Shown: positions 53,053-64,000 of the stretch, in pieces | Numbering within the stretch: the first letter of the stretch is position 1 | How the letters are laid out: each line of letters begins with the position of its first letter | From: Ursus arctos | Lineage: Eukaryota > Chordata > Mammalia > Carnivora > Ursidae | Assembly (NCBI RefSeq): GCF_023065955.2 | Contig: NW_026622808.1 | Span: 32,128,475 to 32,192,474 of the forward strand | Length of the DNA: 64,000 nucleotides | Direction: 5' to 3' | Translations under genes and position numbers: made by a program | The notes under the pieces: model-generated | What the model was told of the DNA's origin: nothing | Databases searched by the model: none | Seen by the model: the letters and a program-made list of their open reading frames with translations, nothing else

Positions 53053-53420
53053 CCTCCAGGCGCAGGCGGCAGGGAGAAGGGGGAGGCGGCGGGGTCCAGC
53101 GGCCAGCGCGTCCTCCGTCTGTCGTCTGTCCGTGCGTCCGTCTGTCTGGCCTCAAGTCCTCGGCTGAGCGGGCCAGGACGCTCTGCTGGAAGCAAAGGGA
53201 GACACTGGCATTGGAAGCGGCCTGGGAACCGCTTTAGAGCCTCCAGCACTTCAACAGAAAGACAAACAACCCGAGCTCAGGCGGGGCCCCGCCCACGCCG
53301 CCCACCCCGGCTCCGCCTCCTCCGGCAGAAACAAACAGCCGGAGCTACCGCGGGGCGGGGCCAGATTCCGACACGCAGGGACTGGCCCCAGGTGTCCCCA
53401 AACAGCCCGTGCCCTCCACT
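53053..53420 (-). promoter_or_regulatory. IP6K2: IP6K2 5' UTR and CpG island
   Basis: CpG- and GC-box-rich (GGGCGGGGCC-type words near 53280 and 53355), with a GACA/GACG-rich 5' leader near 53105-53150. It could be a promoter at this exon or only a CpG island; a weak acceptor (GCTCAG near 53166-53171) leaves a spliced upstream exon possible. Confidence 0.5.
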
Positions 53421-53518
53421 AGGCGGGAAAAAAGCAAAGCCACGATAAGGTAAAGTCCCATTTCAAACCTAATAATTCAGATAAATCTTGCCATTCTCTA
53501 GTACGATGAACTTCATAC

Positions 53519-53568
53519 TTTTTTTTTCAAGATTTTATTTGAGAGAGAGCGCGCGCGAGGGGAGGGGC
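53519..53568 (-). mobile_element. CAN-SINE 3' fragment
   Basis: Only the TTTTTTTTTCAAGATTTTATTTGAGAGAGAG end is left. It is followed by a different old repeat-like sequence (about 53575-53680) that I cannot name. Confidence 0.6.
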
Positions 53569-54269
53569 ATTATCAATATCCCCCCATCAGAGTGGTACGT
53601 TTGTTACGAATGATGATGAACCTACACTGACTCGTCATCCTAGTTTACATTAGGGTTCTTAGTCGTTAATTATGTTTTTATAAAATGCAGTTAAAGGGAA
53701 AACCTGCTTACTCACCATCTGGTAACATTTACTCCCCCGGGGTGTCCACTCCCCCCCACCCCCAAGGCCAAAGACAAGCCCCATTAACCTTATTAGCAGT
53801 GCAGCTTGGGCCTAGCTTTAATGATTAACGTCTGTATCTAAAAACAACTGATCAAGGCTGGCTAACTCCATTTAAAAAGATACACAGTGTTCTAGGTCAC
53901 TGACTATTTTTATCAGTTCTATCCTGATCTCCAAAAGCTGGGGCACACCTTTAAACCAAAGCTATGCTCCTGGGGTAATCAGGGCTCTCATCCACTCTGA
54001 GGTTCAGGGCCTTAGACCTGACTTTGCATCCCTAAACACCCCAGATCTCAGCAAAGCAACCTCTATGCAACTGTTAACCATTTCGCGGCATGTCAAGCTA
54101 GTTCCTTGTTTTCTGTCTGTAATTTACAGACTACACAGTTGCTACTAGCACTACTTACAGGGCGTGGGACATTTCATTATCTGTAGCGTTCTTAATGAGA
54201 ACTCTTCCAGTTCCCATTACCCCAACTGACATGCTGGTGGTGAGAACAGGTCTGCTGAAGATGTAACCA

Positions 54270-54430
54270 CTGTCTTCTAAGGTGAGTAAAGCACCTATTA
54301 CATGCTAGGCTCACCACAGAAACTTACCTCGTTTTGTCCTTGGGATACTTTCTGTGAGGAAGACACTATTCTCTCTGCTGCAAACAATGAAGCTGATTTG
54401 GGGAGGTGAGGAAACTCATCCAGGGCCAGG
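54270..54430 (+). mobile_element. MIR-family SINE
   Basis: AGCACCTATTACATGCTAGG head and GGTGAGGAAACTCATCCAGG tail, the MIR order. Confidence 0.6.
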
Positions 54431-55441
54431 GACAATAAGCCTCAGCTCCCAAATGAACCTCAATCTGTTGGATGCCCTCACAGGGCCACCTCTAGGTCCC
54501 AGGGTCTTTGGCACTAGTGCCCTGATACAGCACTCCTCCTATGTACATGGGACATTTCGCCTGGTATGAGAGTGCCTTCACCATGTACATTTTCTATTTA
54601 TAACGTAGCCTCTCTTAAAGAGTTTAAAGTAGTTGTTAATCTCTTTTTAGAGAGATCTGACTGTGGGCCCCAAATGGACTAGAGGATTAGGAATCAATAC
54701 ACTTTCCTATATTCAAAGAGACAAAAACCAAAGGTCCTGATTTCTCTCCTGGCACCACCACCTCATCATCACAGAAGCCCTCAGGAGGGTATGTGCTGAG
54801 AAGGGTTCTAAGCTCCAAGGATGAGTACATTCCAGCCATTCCAGACTCTCTCCAGAAGGTGGAGCTCTGAGATACTTGGCCACACCAGCCCTTTCTTGGG
54901 GTCTACACAGACCAGTTCCTATTAATCCACTGAAAAGACCTCTGGAGTAAGAGCAATACCAAAGAAAACCTACTGTACTGATCCACGGTGGGTCGGCCAG
55001 TACCCAAGCACAAATCAGGTACCATAATTATTGTCAATGCACAAGACACTCCTCATGGTCCAGGCTTTAGAAACACAATCCAAACCTTTCATTAAAGTAT
55101 AAACTGCTTTTGTTGTCAGAGTAATGCTGACACCAATGTGAATCCCTTTCCAACTCTGTTCAAAATTCCTTAAGTGTATTCAATTAAGTAGAAAAATCTC
55201 TCTCTCCAGGCATCTCTCTTACCCATCCCTACCCTAATGAAGAATCTACAACAAAACTGGTTTTTCATGGCAACTCTCTTGGTGCATGGGTGTGGCTGGA
55301 GGCCAAAAGGCCAGGTGAATGTCTCCATCTCCTCCTCCCAGGTCCTCAGTGTATTCATTAGCTGCTGGGTATGATGTGGCACCTTGCCACCCTCCCCCCA
55401 GCACCCAACTCTGGCAGTCCGCAAGACATTGCTCCCTGGGG

Positions 55442-55646
55442 GGGGCGCCTGGGTGGCACAGCGGTTAAGCGTCTGCCTTCGGCTCAGGGCGTGATCCCGG
55501 CGATCTGGGATCGAGCCCCACATCAGGCTCCTCCGCTATGAGCCTGCTTCTTCCTCTCCCACTCCCCCTGCTTGTGTTCCCTCTCTCGCTGGCTGTCTCT
55601 ATCTCTGTCGAATAAATAAATAAAATCTTAAAAAAAAAAAAAAAAA
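55442..55646 (+). mobile_element. Young full-length CAN-SINE
   Basis: Flanked by a perfect 19-bp duplication AAGACATTGCTCCCTGGGG (55423-55441 and 55647-55665) with a long pure A tail, so a recent insertion. Confidence 0.96.
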
Positions 55647-55879
55647 AAGACATTGCTCCCTGGGGAATAATCATCTTGGGTAGAGAGGCAAGAAAAATAA
55701 GGCTAATCCTCGCGTTGAGCCAAACTCATAACGGAGGAAACTGCCAAATATGAGGTGGAGTTAGGGCGACAACTGATTACCCTGTAGTGAGGTGGAGACA
55801 GATTCTAGTCCCAGTTCAGCCACTCAATTACTTGGAGAAAATCTCCAAGTCCCTGGATCCCTCTGGGTTCCAGTTTTCT

Positions 55880-56079
55880 TTCCTTTTTTTTTTGAAGATT
55901 TTATTTATTTATTTGACACAGAGAGACAGCCAGCGAGAGAGGGAACACAAGCAGGGGGAGTGGGAGAGGAAGAAGCAGGCTCCTAGCAGAGAAGCCTGAT
56001 GTGGGGCTCGATCCCAGGACCCTGGGATCACGCCCTGAGCCGAAGGCAGACGCTTAACGACTGCGCCACCCAGGCGCCC
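55880..56079 (-). mobile_element. Young full-length CAN-SINE, minus orientation
   Basis: Perfect 17-bp duplication CTGGGTTCCAGTTTTCT (55863-55879 and 56080-56096). Confidence 0.96.
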
Positions 56080-56265
56080 CTGGGTTCCAGTTTTCTGGTT
56101 TGTAAAATGGAGAAGAGAGGCATGGAGTAGACCTCTACTGTATGGGTGGTATAATGCAAATAGCAAGCGGTAACTAGTAGTTTGTTTTAATCAAATAGGA
56201 AAAAAAAAACGTAAAAATCATTGCATTGCAAATAATAAGGTTCCTGTTTTGTGATTCTTTTATTT

Positions 56266-56436
56266 TTTAAAAATTTTTTAAAAAGATTTTATTTATTTGA
56301 CCGAGAGAGAGCGCAAGTAGGCAGAGTGGCAGGGAGAGGGAGAAGCAGACTCCCTGCTGAGCAGAGAGCCTGATGCCTGGGATCATAACGGGAGCCAAAG
56401 GCAGACGCATAACCGACTGAGCCACCCAGGCGCCCC
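56266..56436 (-). mobile_element. CAN-SINE, minus orientation
   Basis: Perfect 18-bp duplication TTTGTGATTCTTTTATTT (56248-56265 and 56437-56454); body slightly shortened. Confidence 0.95.
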
Positions 56437-57080
56437 TTTGTGATTCTTTTATTTCAATTATGTTTAGTCTCTCAATATGAACATAAATATGGCTTCACCA
56501 TGCCACATATTTCTCACATTTGGGGTTGCAGATGAAGAAGTGGAGCTTCTTTCCTAGCTTCCCTTATAGGCCATATCTCTGTGGGAAAATGAAGGATCAA
56601 ACTTCCTAAGGATTATATACAGCAGATCAGCTCCCTCTCTAGTGGCCTCAACCTGGCCAGAAGAAAGAAAAGTGCCTAAAACACCTGCTCTTTTTCACCT
56701 GCTACTCTGTCTCACATGTGGTTTGAGCAGAGGGATCTCTCAATGATTTTTAAACATCCAAGTTCTAAGACCCAGTTTCCCAGGAATCCTGTAGTATTAG
56801 TGGTTATTGAGAAGTCCACGCAAAATGTGTGGACCCTGTGCTTAGGGAGAGGGGGAATAAGCATAAAATACTGCTTTCAGATTCAGCATCTACTTTAGCT
56901 TTCCATACTGCCTCACATTGGTCCATGAAACTATGAAAAGGTAAGGAAAATAGAACATAATTCATCCTAAGACAGGACATAGATTTCCTCCACAGCCCAT
57001 CCCCCTAAATCTGTCAAATTGGTGTAAGGATCTGCTGGAAACAATGCCTTAATATTCTTAGCTTCTAAAATATTGCAGAT

Positions 57081-57230
57081 GGGGTGCCTAAGCGTCTGCA
57101 TTAGGCTCAGTGTTGGGCTCCGCAGGGAGCCTGCTTCTCCCTCTCCCTCTGCCCTCCCCATTCATGTTCTCTCTTTCCCTCAAATAAATAAAATCTTTAA
57201 AACAATTTTAAAAATAAATAAAATCTTGCA
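57081..57230 (+). mobile_element. CAN-SINE with internal deletion
   Basis: The head jumps from GGGGTGCC directly to TAAGCGTCTGCATTAGGCTC, so the box-A part is lost. Confidence 0.88.
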
Positions 57231-57509
57231 AATAAAACAACTATGACTCATGAAAACCCTTGAGCCCTTCCCTTAGCTCACACACCTAGAATTTAGTTAA
57301 TGAGGCTACAAATGGGGTCTGCTGGGGCCACTTACTTTGCCTCAAGTAAAGCCTCAGGGTTGGATAGTCACGGGGTGGTGTGAGGCACACTAGTCTGATG
57401 GTGCAAAAACAACACTCACCATTCACACCTCCTCTGCGTAAGTCCCAGAGCCACCACTATCTGCATACAACCCACAATTACACAACCCATGACTACACCA
57501 CCAGGGTCA

Positions 57510-57812
57510 GTCACTGCAACTCTTAAACACTGTTGGTAGGAATGCAAAAAGTGGTACAGCCACTTTGGAAAATAGTTTGGCAGTTTCTTAGAAAGTTAAA
57601 TACTTATTATATGACCCAATAATCCTATTCATATGTATTTACCTAAGAGAAATGAAAACAAATGTCCACACAGACTTGTATATGATCACAGAGGCACTAC
57701 CTACAATAGCCAAAAGGCAAAAACCCAAACATCCATCAAATGGGTGAATGAATAAACAAACTGTGGTATATCTCTATAATGGAATATTATTCAGCAATAA
57801 AAGGGAATGTAC
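57510..57812 (+). mobile_element. LINE-1 fragment
   Basis: L1 words in order: TGGTACAGCCACTTTGGAAA, TATGACCCAATAATCCTATT, ACATCCATCAAATGGGTGAA, GGAATATTATTCAGCAATAA. Ends where the next SINE begins. Confidence 0.8.
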
Positions 57813-58010
57813 TGGGGCGCCTGGGTGGCTCAGTCGTTAAGCCTCTGCCTCCAGCTCAGGGCGTGATCCTGGAGTCCTGGGATCGAGCCCCACATCAGGC
57901 TCCTCTGCTAGGAGCCTGCTTCTTCCTCTCCCACTCCCCCTGCTTGTGTTCCCTCTCTCGCTGGCTGTCTCTCTGTCAAATAAATAAATAAAATCCTTAA
58001 AAAAAAAAAA
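57813..58010 (+). mobile_element. CAN-SINE (left of tandem pair)
   Basis: Full-length copy inserted at the end of LINE-1 sequence; A tail followed by ATCATC and then the next copy. Confidence 0.95.
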
Positions 58011-58017
58011 ATCATCA

Positions 58018-58218
58018 GGGGCGCCTGGGTGGCGCAGTCGTTAAGCATCTGCCTTCGGCTCAGGGCGTGATCCTGGAGTTCCGGGATCGAGCCCCACATC
58101 GGGCTCCTCCACTAGAAGCCTGCTTCTTCCTCTCCCACTCCCCCTGCTTGTGTTCCCTTTCTCACTGGCTGTCTCTCTCAAATAAATAAATAAATAAATA
58201 AATCTTTTAAAAAAATAA
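58018..58218 (+). mobile_element. CAN-SINE (right of tandem pair)
   Basis: A second full-length copy in the same orientation, only about 7 bases after the first. Confidence 0.95.
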
Positions 58219-58393
58219 TAATTAAAAAAAATCAAATTAGACTTAAAATTGATGAGTCTTATCGTATATAAATTATTCAATAGAGGGATTAAATTTTTTC
58301 TTACACTTTTTAATTTACCAAATTTTCATAAGTACATATTATTCTAATAATCAGAAAAAAATTAGACTTTTTTTAAAAGATTTTATTATTTTA

Positions 58394-58445
58394 TTATCAA
58401 TTTTATGATTTTTAAACAATTTGAGAAAATGCTTACGATATCCTT
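58394..58445. repeat. 52-bp exact direct repeat, copy 1
   Basis: Identical to 60534-60585 over 52 bases, with no similarity beyond either end. Confidence 0.95.
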
Positions 58446-58629
58446 AATACTAGCACACTTCTACCAGTTGCATGGTTATCTTTTTCAATTCTTATAAAGT
58501 CAAAGCAAAAGCATCCTTTACACATAAGCAAGCAGAACAGAAGCATAAACGTCCAATAAGCCTTTCTGTAAAACCCAGAAGGAAAGAAAAATCAGCATTA
58601 AATCTGCTATTATACTAACTTCCTTGTTA

Positions 58630-59060
58630 TTTCTCAAACATGCCTGGAATATACCTACCTCAGGGCCTTTGCACTTGCCATTCCCTCTGCTTGGTACACT
58701 CTTCCCCCAGGTATCCCCTTGGCTCACTCTCCTACCTCCTTCAGCTCTTTATGCAAATGTCACTTCTTTAATGAGGTCTTCCTTAGCTACCCCATCTGAA
58801 AATGCCATACCTCCCTGTCTACACTCCCTTATACAACCCTGCTTTATTTCTCTTTTGCACTTATCACCACCATCTAACATACTATAGGTTTTCTTATTTG
58901 TCTTGTTAATTTTTTTTATCCCCCATCCTGACCCCACCAGAAAACAAAAGTCCATAAAATCAGAGATTGCTGACTGCTCTGTTCACTGCTGAATCTCCAG
59001 AGTCCAAAACACCAGCACAGAGTAGGTACTTTACAGGACGTGCCTCAAGTCACTACTGCG
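58630..59060 (+). mobile_element. LINE-2 3' end
   Basis: L2 words in order: CTCAGGGCCTTTGCACTTGC, CCTCTGCTTGGTACACTCTT, TTAATGAGGTCTTCCTTAGC, TTGCACTTATCACCACCATC, CTGTTCACTGCTGAATCTCC. Confidence 0.85.
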
Positions 59061-59441
59061 TCATGAACACCTGCTGCACACAGATCAACAGAGGACTCAA
59101 AAGGCACCCATTGCAATTATCCAAACCCACACTCATACAGTGAGTACAATTATTAAAATGAGGCATGCAACACACTTTACTAAATGTATTCTGAGCACTG
59201 ACTGGTGTTAATTTTGCATTTATAATTCCCCACCTATTAAGTCTACATTCATTGAGGAATATAAATGAAGGACCCTGCACCTGAACACTCATCTGGGATC
59301 TCGTAGTGTGGAAACATTTCACGTAAACAGAGCTTAAGCTCTTAATGTAATGACAATCAATGTCTTGAAAATTCTCTCTTGCAGAAAATCAGGCAAGAAA
59401 AGAATGGTCATTCAAGAATAAACTTTTAAAAATGTGGCCTT

Positions 59442-59540
59442 GGGGTGCTTGGCTGGCTCAGGTGGTGGAGAGCAGGACTCTTGATCTCAGAGCTGTAAGT
59501 TCGCACCCCACACTGGGTGTAGAGATTACTTTAAAAGAAA
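59442..59540 (+). mobile_element. CAN-SINE, short old type
   Basis: GGGGTGCTTGGCTGGCTCAG head, CACACTGGGTGTAGAGATTA end, the same short subtype as the copy at 27105. Confidence 0.88.
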
Positions 59541-59689
59541 ATGTAGCCTCAAGAAGATTAAAATTCTATCATAGCTTAAAACAAATACACTAACTAGCAT
59601 TCAGAAATTATGTGTTGGTACTGAGAGCTCACATCCCAAACACCCAAGGTTTTCAGGTTGCAAAGTTATCATTAAAAGATCATTCTCCT

Positions 59690-59890
59690 GGGGGGCCTGG
59701 GGGGCTCAGTCAGTTAAGCGTCTGCCTTCGGCTCAGGTCATGATCCCGGAGTCCCTGGTTTGAGCCCCGAGAATCAGGATCCCTGCTCAGTGGGGAATCT
59801 GCTTCTCCCTCTGCTTGTGTTCTCTCTCACTCGCACACACTCGCTCTCTCTCAAATAAATAAAATCTTTAGAAAAAATTTTTAAAAAATA
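59690..59890 (+). mobile_element. CAN-SINE
   Basis: GGGGGGCCTGGGGGGCTCAG head with G substitutions; AAATAAATAAAATCTTT tail. Confidence 0.92.
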
Positions 59891-60315
59891 AAAGGTAATC
59901 ATCCCCATCTTTTGCAGGCAAAGCAAAGAAAGGCCATGGGTTGGTTTTGGGTCTCTGATGAAGGCCTCCTTCAGCAACACTGGTGGGTCTGCCATCCAGC
60001 TTTAAATGAGTTATCTTAGCAAGACAATGCAGAAGGAAAATCATTCTTCACATGACCTGGACTTACTGGGAAGCTGGGTAATAGATGAGGTATAATTCCT
60101 GGTAACAAAATGAATATACAAAGAGGAGTTTTAGCAAAATAAACCCAGGAAGGAAGAAGAAAGCTATCAATGTTTGCCTTGTGGGAGGCACCAAGGATAA
60201 GGGCTGACCAGAATGACCCATCTGGGTACAGGGCATCAAACTATCACCAACCTCAGGAAAACTCCCACCTCTGTGCCACAGAGTTTAAGCCCCATCAGGA
60301 CATCTCCCCCCTACC

Positions 60316-60428
60316 TTTTAAAAAAGATTTTATTTTTAAGTACTCTATACACCCCATGTAGGGCTCAAACTCATAACCCTGAGATCAAGAGTCGCACACT
60401 CCACCAACTAAGCCAGCCAGGCACGCCC
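60316..60428 (-). mobile_element. CAN-SINE, minus orientation, short old type
   Basis: AAAAAAGATTTTATTTTTAA start, CTCCACCAACTAAGCCAGCC end. Confidence 0.88.
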
Positions 60429-60533
60429 CGCCCCCATCAAGACATCTCTTATACCCCATTGTGAAAGTACTTACTCCCATGTCTAGGAATAGAAGAGTGT
60501 ATGATGGACTATCAGGATATTACGAAAAGTTGC

Positions 60534-60585
60534 TTATCAATTTTATGATTTTTAAACAATTTGAGAAAATGCTTACGATATCCTT
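60534..60585. repeat. 52-bp exact direct repeat, copy 2
   Basis: Identical to 58394-58445; starts TTATCAATTTTATG and ends GATATCCTT. Confidence 0.95.
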
Positions 60586-60689
60586 TTTTAAGTTAGAGAA
60601 GCAAGATATAAAACTATAATCTATATTGTCTGAACTAGGTCCAAAGAATTACAGAGGAGAAGACTAGCAAAAAGTACCAGCTATGCCAA

Positions 60690-60768
60690 TGAATCATGTA
60701 CTTAAAAGGGGCTAAAATGGTAAATTTTATGTTATGTGTATTTTACCACACACAAAAAAACTAAAAAC
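60690..60768 (+). mobile_element. LINE-1 3' end fragment
   Basis: AAATGGTAAATTTTATGTTA and GTGTATTTTACCACACACAA are the familiar last bases of L1M-type 3' UTRs. Confidence 0.6.
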
Positions 60769-61724
60769 GAAGTACCAGCTACTCACAGGGGTCATGGCTG
60801 CCTGCCCCCTTCCAAAGCCCTGTAGCCACTGCATTCAAAATGCTGAATGACTTGAAGTCTCCCAGCTCACCTATGAAAGACTTGATACAGGTTTCCCAAA
60901 TTTGACAACAATCCCCCAAATTTACATGACAGGGATGAATTGTGAAGCTAAAAGAAAGTGTTCTAACTTGTCAATAATAGAAAGCAGATGGGTATCAACC
61001 TAGGGGAGGAACTATGTGCCCTTTCTGTAGAAACATTAGAACACTGTTGTCACCGAACAGTCAGTCAAAACGCTGCCCCAAAATGTAGGGGGGAAAGTAC
61101 TGCAGTTGTAGTATTTGTCTGCTTTTTGAAATGTGAACTTCTGGTTTCTTTTTTCAATCGAAACAAAAACTTTCTACCAACTTGTTTTCATCATTGTAAA
61201 TTCTTCTGTTTAAAGATGGCAGTTATAATTATATATTTATATAAATAAATTATATATATCTATATTATATAAACTTCAGACAGCATAAAACCTGGATCTG
61301 CCCTGTACCAAGTGGTAAGACTGTTATTTCCTTCTCTTCAAGTTGTTTAAATGTCCCAAACTTCTTGAAATATTCTCAAACTTAGAGTATATGTTACCTT
61401 TATAATAGGGAGGGAAAATATTAGGGGAAAAAAATGAAAGAATTCACTGAGACTAAAATAGGAAAACCCAATAGTTGTTCAGCTCTTGAAGATTTTAAGC
61501 TCATCCACAAAAAAGCATTGCCCTAGCCCACACTGCATAGGCTCCATTCCACGACGGAGAGCCTGAAGATGGACCACATGTAAATAAGTGAGGATAACAA
61601 CCCAAACACACCCTGCTCCTAAGGTGTGTACAAAGCACTGGAAGACCAAAGGCGGAAGTAACCAACTCCTCAAGCTTCAATGACAACGGGATACAACCAA
61701 GCCAGAGACTAGAGACCAGAGCCG

Positions 61725-61860
61725 CCATTTATGGAGCACTTAGTCTATTCTGTAACACCCAGCTCTTACACCAGCCCTCTGGAGTAGACACCACCATTAT
61801 CTATCTCCCTCACAGATGGACGCACTGAGGCGCCAGGAGGTCACCATAACAGGGAGGCCT
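61725..61860 (+). mobile_element. MIR-family SINE
   Basis: TTTATGGAGCACTTAGTCTA head, CTCACAGATGGACGCACTGA core. Confidence 0.65.
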
Positions 61861-62433
61861 CACTACAGAAAACAGGTGCCTGAGATGAAAGAGTTACTGC
61901 TAAGAATGGCTGGAATCATAGTCCTAACCTCAAAGGAGCTACAGCCTGGCTGGCTGGCAGGGTGTCCGTCCACCCGCTTCCCCATGCCAAAGCAGCAGAG
62001 TCAGAGAGACAAGACACAGAAGCTCTGCATCGATTTGACACAGATGCCTGTCATTTTCTCCATTAATATTTTATTCTAGTTTTAATAAAGGAAAAGCTCT
62101 AAGTTGTACATGGAATTATTTCACTAAAGCCACAATAACGTAGATCCTTCCTCCAATGCTGAGGGACAAATAAAACACCAGATTCTGTTCCAAAAATCCA
62201 GACAAGCTTTTCTATAAGGGAAATAGCAGCGTCTCAGATGCTTCTCCTCTCTAGAACCACCTTCATGACCACACTGCCTGATATCTCTGCCTCGGATCAG
62301 ATTTCTGGAATGAAAGACTAGTGGGTCCCAAGATGGAAGGAGATGAGAAGCTTTCGGCCTACCTAGAGGTATGTTCATCAGAGTTACATTGCTAGAATTA
62401 CAAAGTTTTAGCAACTTAAAAAGCTTTTTCTAG

Positions 62434-62584
62434 GGACGCCTGGGTGGATCAGCTGGTTAAGAATCTGCCTTCGGCTCGGCTCGTGCTCTGCAGGGAGCCT
62501 GCTTCTCCCTCTTGCCTGCCGCTCCCCCTGCTTGTGCTCTCTCTCTCTGACAAATAAATAAATAAAATCTTAAAAAAAAAAAAA
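62434..62584 (+). mobile_element. CAN-SINE with internal deletion
   Basis: Perfect 16-bp duplication AAAAAGCTTTTTCTAG (62418-62433 and 62585-62600). Confidence 0.94.
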
Positions 62585-62707
62585 AAAAAGCTTTTTCTAG
62601 CTAGAACTGTAGCACCACTCCTTCAAGGAAATTGAAATTATTAATTCTAAGGTGTCACATGTCCTCTTTATCAGAATATCACATTTTCTTATAAAGAATT
62701 AGATGTT

Positions 62708-62873
62708 GGGGCGCCTGGGTGGCGCAGCGTTAAGCGTCTGCCTTTGGCTCAGGGTGTGATCCCAGAGCCCCACATCAGGCTCCTCCACTGGGAGACTGCT
62801 TCTTCCTCTCCCACTCCCCCTGCTTGTGTTCCCTCTCTCGCTGGCTGTCTCTGTCAAATAAATAAAAAAAAAA
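62708..62873 (+). mobile_element. CAN-SINE
   Basis: GGGGCGCCTGGGTGGCGCAG head; flanks AAAGAATTAGATGTT / AAAGAATTAAATGTT. Confidence 0.94.
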
Positions 62874-63488
62874 AGAATTAAATGTTATTTCATACACAAA
62901 CCAAGAATTTTCAGTCCTCCTTAAAAAGCCCATTACCCCTCTTTCAAGGGCAATTCTCCAATTCCAGTCTCCTCCTTGGTGCAGTCTATGACTCCCACCA
63001 CCCTGTACGAAACATACACAACTGAAACATACAGAAGTGACCGCCTCACACTGCAGCTGAAATTGCTGTGAGGTCTCAATCTGAGGGACTTTCCTACCTT
63101 GAGTCACAGTTCTCTCTTGTGCCAACAAGTAATGGTCCATTCATTGGTTTTAGGCAAGATTATATGCTCTCTGCATGTAGTCAGTGTTTACCCCTACTCC
63201 TCTCTCAGCAGGCTCCCAAACCAGATGACACATGAACTCATCCTCTGAAACACAGGGAGCCAAAAATGATTCAGTCCTCATGGGCAGCCACAGAACCCAG
63301 GCAGCCATGACCTGCCCAGGCCAGCACCCTGAGTGTTATACCTACTGACGGAGGGATCAAGGTGTGTCCTGCACTGCACCAGGTCCTGTGTCCAGGGGGC
63401 ACAATTTCCTCTGGGTCCTTGCAAAACCTCACTCAGGTAAATACTCTCCTCAAGGGGCTGCAGAGTAGCCCAGGCTCATAATATCACT

Positions 63489-63700
63489 CTGGAAGCTTTT
63501 TTTTTTTTAAGATTTATTTGAGAGAGATAAAGAGTGGGGGGAGGAGGAGAGGGAGAGAAAGTCTCAAGCAGACTCTCTGCTAAGCGTGGAGCCCAACATT
63601 GGGAGCCCAACGCAGGGCTCAATCCCATGACCCTAAGATCATGACATGGGCCAAAACTAGGACTAGGATGCTCAATCGACTGAGCCACCCAGGTGTCCCC
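63489..63700 (-). mobile_element. CAN-SINE, minus orientation
   Basis: TTTTAAGATTTATTTGAGAG start, TGAGCCACCCAGGTGTCCCC end; flanks TCTGGAAGCTTTT / TCTGGCAGCTTTT. Confidence 0.92.
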
Positions 63701-64000
63701 CAATCTGGCAGCTTTTATCACAAACCATTCTGCACACAGTGTTCCTCCCTGACCAGCCAGAAAAGAATCAGATATGGGTGTGAGAAAATTCCTGACACTG
63801 GTACAGGTCACAACACTATGCCATTTGCAAATTATCCTCCAGAAATCCTGAGATTTCTTTCCAAAATAAAGCATAGCAAAATATTTACAAATTTCAAGGA
63901 AATCGAGTTCAAACATACCCACAGTACTGTAGCAAATCAGACACTGACTACTTCACAATCACCCAGCTTGGGAGAAGGGCAGTGACTTCAGTCACTCAAG

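Larger units (their letters stand above)
53421..64000. other. Repeat-rich region upstream of the IP6K2 coding exons
   Basis: No coding exon is recognised. It contains twelve or more CAN-SINEs, MIR and LINE-2 relics, LINE-1 fragments, and a 52-bp exact repeat. It may be the IP6K2 first intron if the 5' non-coding exon lies beyond the window, as the larger human gene span suggests. Confidence 0.65.

Noticed and set aside
55442..58218. Small reading frames sharing the words [21 protein letters not shown]
   Set aside because: They are all the same translated CAN-SINE body, not a gene family.
1..64000. CRISPR array, operon, phage or other prokaryotic system
   Set aside because: Spliced genes, SINEs and CpG islands show mammalian nuclear DNA; no spaced identical repeats of CRISPR type are present.

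Overview
This is nuclear DNA from a placental mammal, very probably a caniform carnivore. It carries three intact, multi-exon, GT-AG spliced genes, all on the minus strand: CELSR3, NCKIPSD and IP6K2. The same order and orientation is known from human 3p21.31. At least 22 copies of the tRNA-Lys-derived carnivore SINE (CAN-SINE/SINEC) are present. They start with a GGGCGCCTGGGTGGCTCAG-type head and end in TCTCT-(AAATAA)n-A tails, and this family is restricted to Carnivora. The commonest variant here looks most like arctoid (bear/panda-type) SINEC1, but the species is a guess.

Layout. 1-24.4 kb: CELSR3, complete coding sequence in 35 exons (start codon 24001-23999, stop 71-69, 3316 residues by my splice reconstruction, phase-consistent throughout). 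Only the 3' UTR runs out of the left edge. 24.4-30.8 kb: intergenic. It holds a CpG-rich promoter-like zone at 25.05-25.55 kb, an old LINE-1 with a nested SINE, long CA and GT microsatellites, and an unexplained diverged duplication. 30.8-42 kb: NCKIPSD (SPIN90), 13 coding exons, 714 residues, with a CpG-island promoter around 41.5-41.7 kb. 43.3-53.4 kb: IP6K2, five coding exons, 425 residues, plus an alternative terminal exon at about 51.5-52.0 kb and a CpG island over the start. 53.4-64 kb: repeat-rich sequence upstream of the IP6K2 coding exons, with no coding gene seen. IP6K2 5' non-coding exons may lie here or beyond the right edge.

The genes are neighbours but are not a pathway. CELSR3 is an atypical seven-pass adhesion-GPCR cadherin for axon guidance and planar polarity. 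NCKIPSD is an SH3 adaptor of the Nck/N-WASP/Arp2/3 actin machinery. IP6K2 makes inositol pyrophosphates.

I found no evidence of a previously undescribed biological system. The more unusual observations are a 52-bp perfect direct repeat 2.1 kb apart (58.4/60.5 kb), a retroposed mRNA fragment with a 17-bp target-site duplication inside an IP6K2 intron, an intronic-polyadenylation isoform of IP6K2, a cryptic repeated S-R-E/D-x-L motif in the CELSR3 tail, a CELSR3 GPS that lacks the cleavage nucleophile, a 147-codon in-frame open extension upstream of the CELSR3 start, several degenerate intronic minisatellites, and a complete lack of CAN-SINEs over the 25-kb CELSR3 gene next to about one per kilobase at 45-64 kb.
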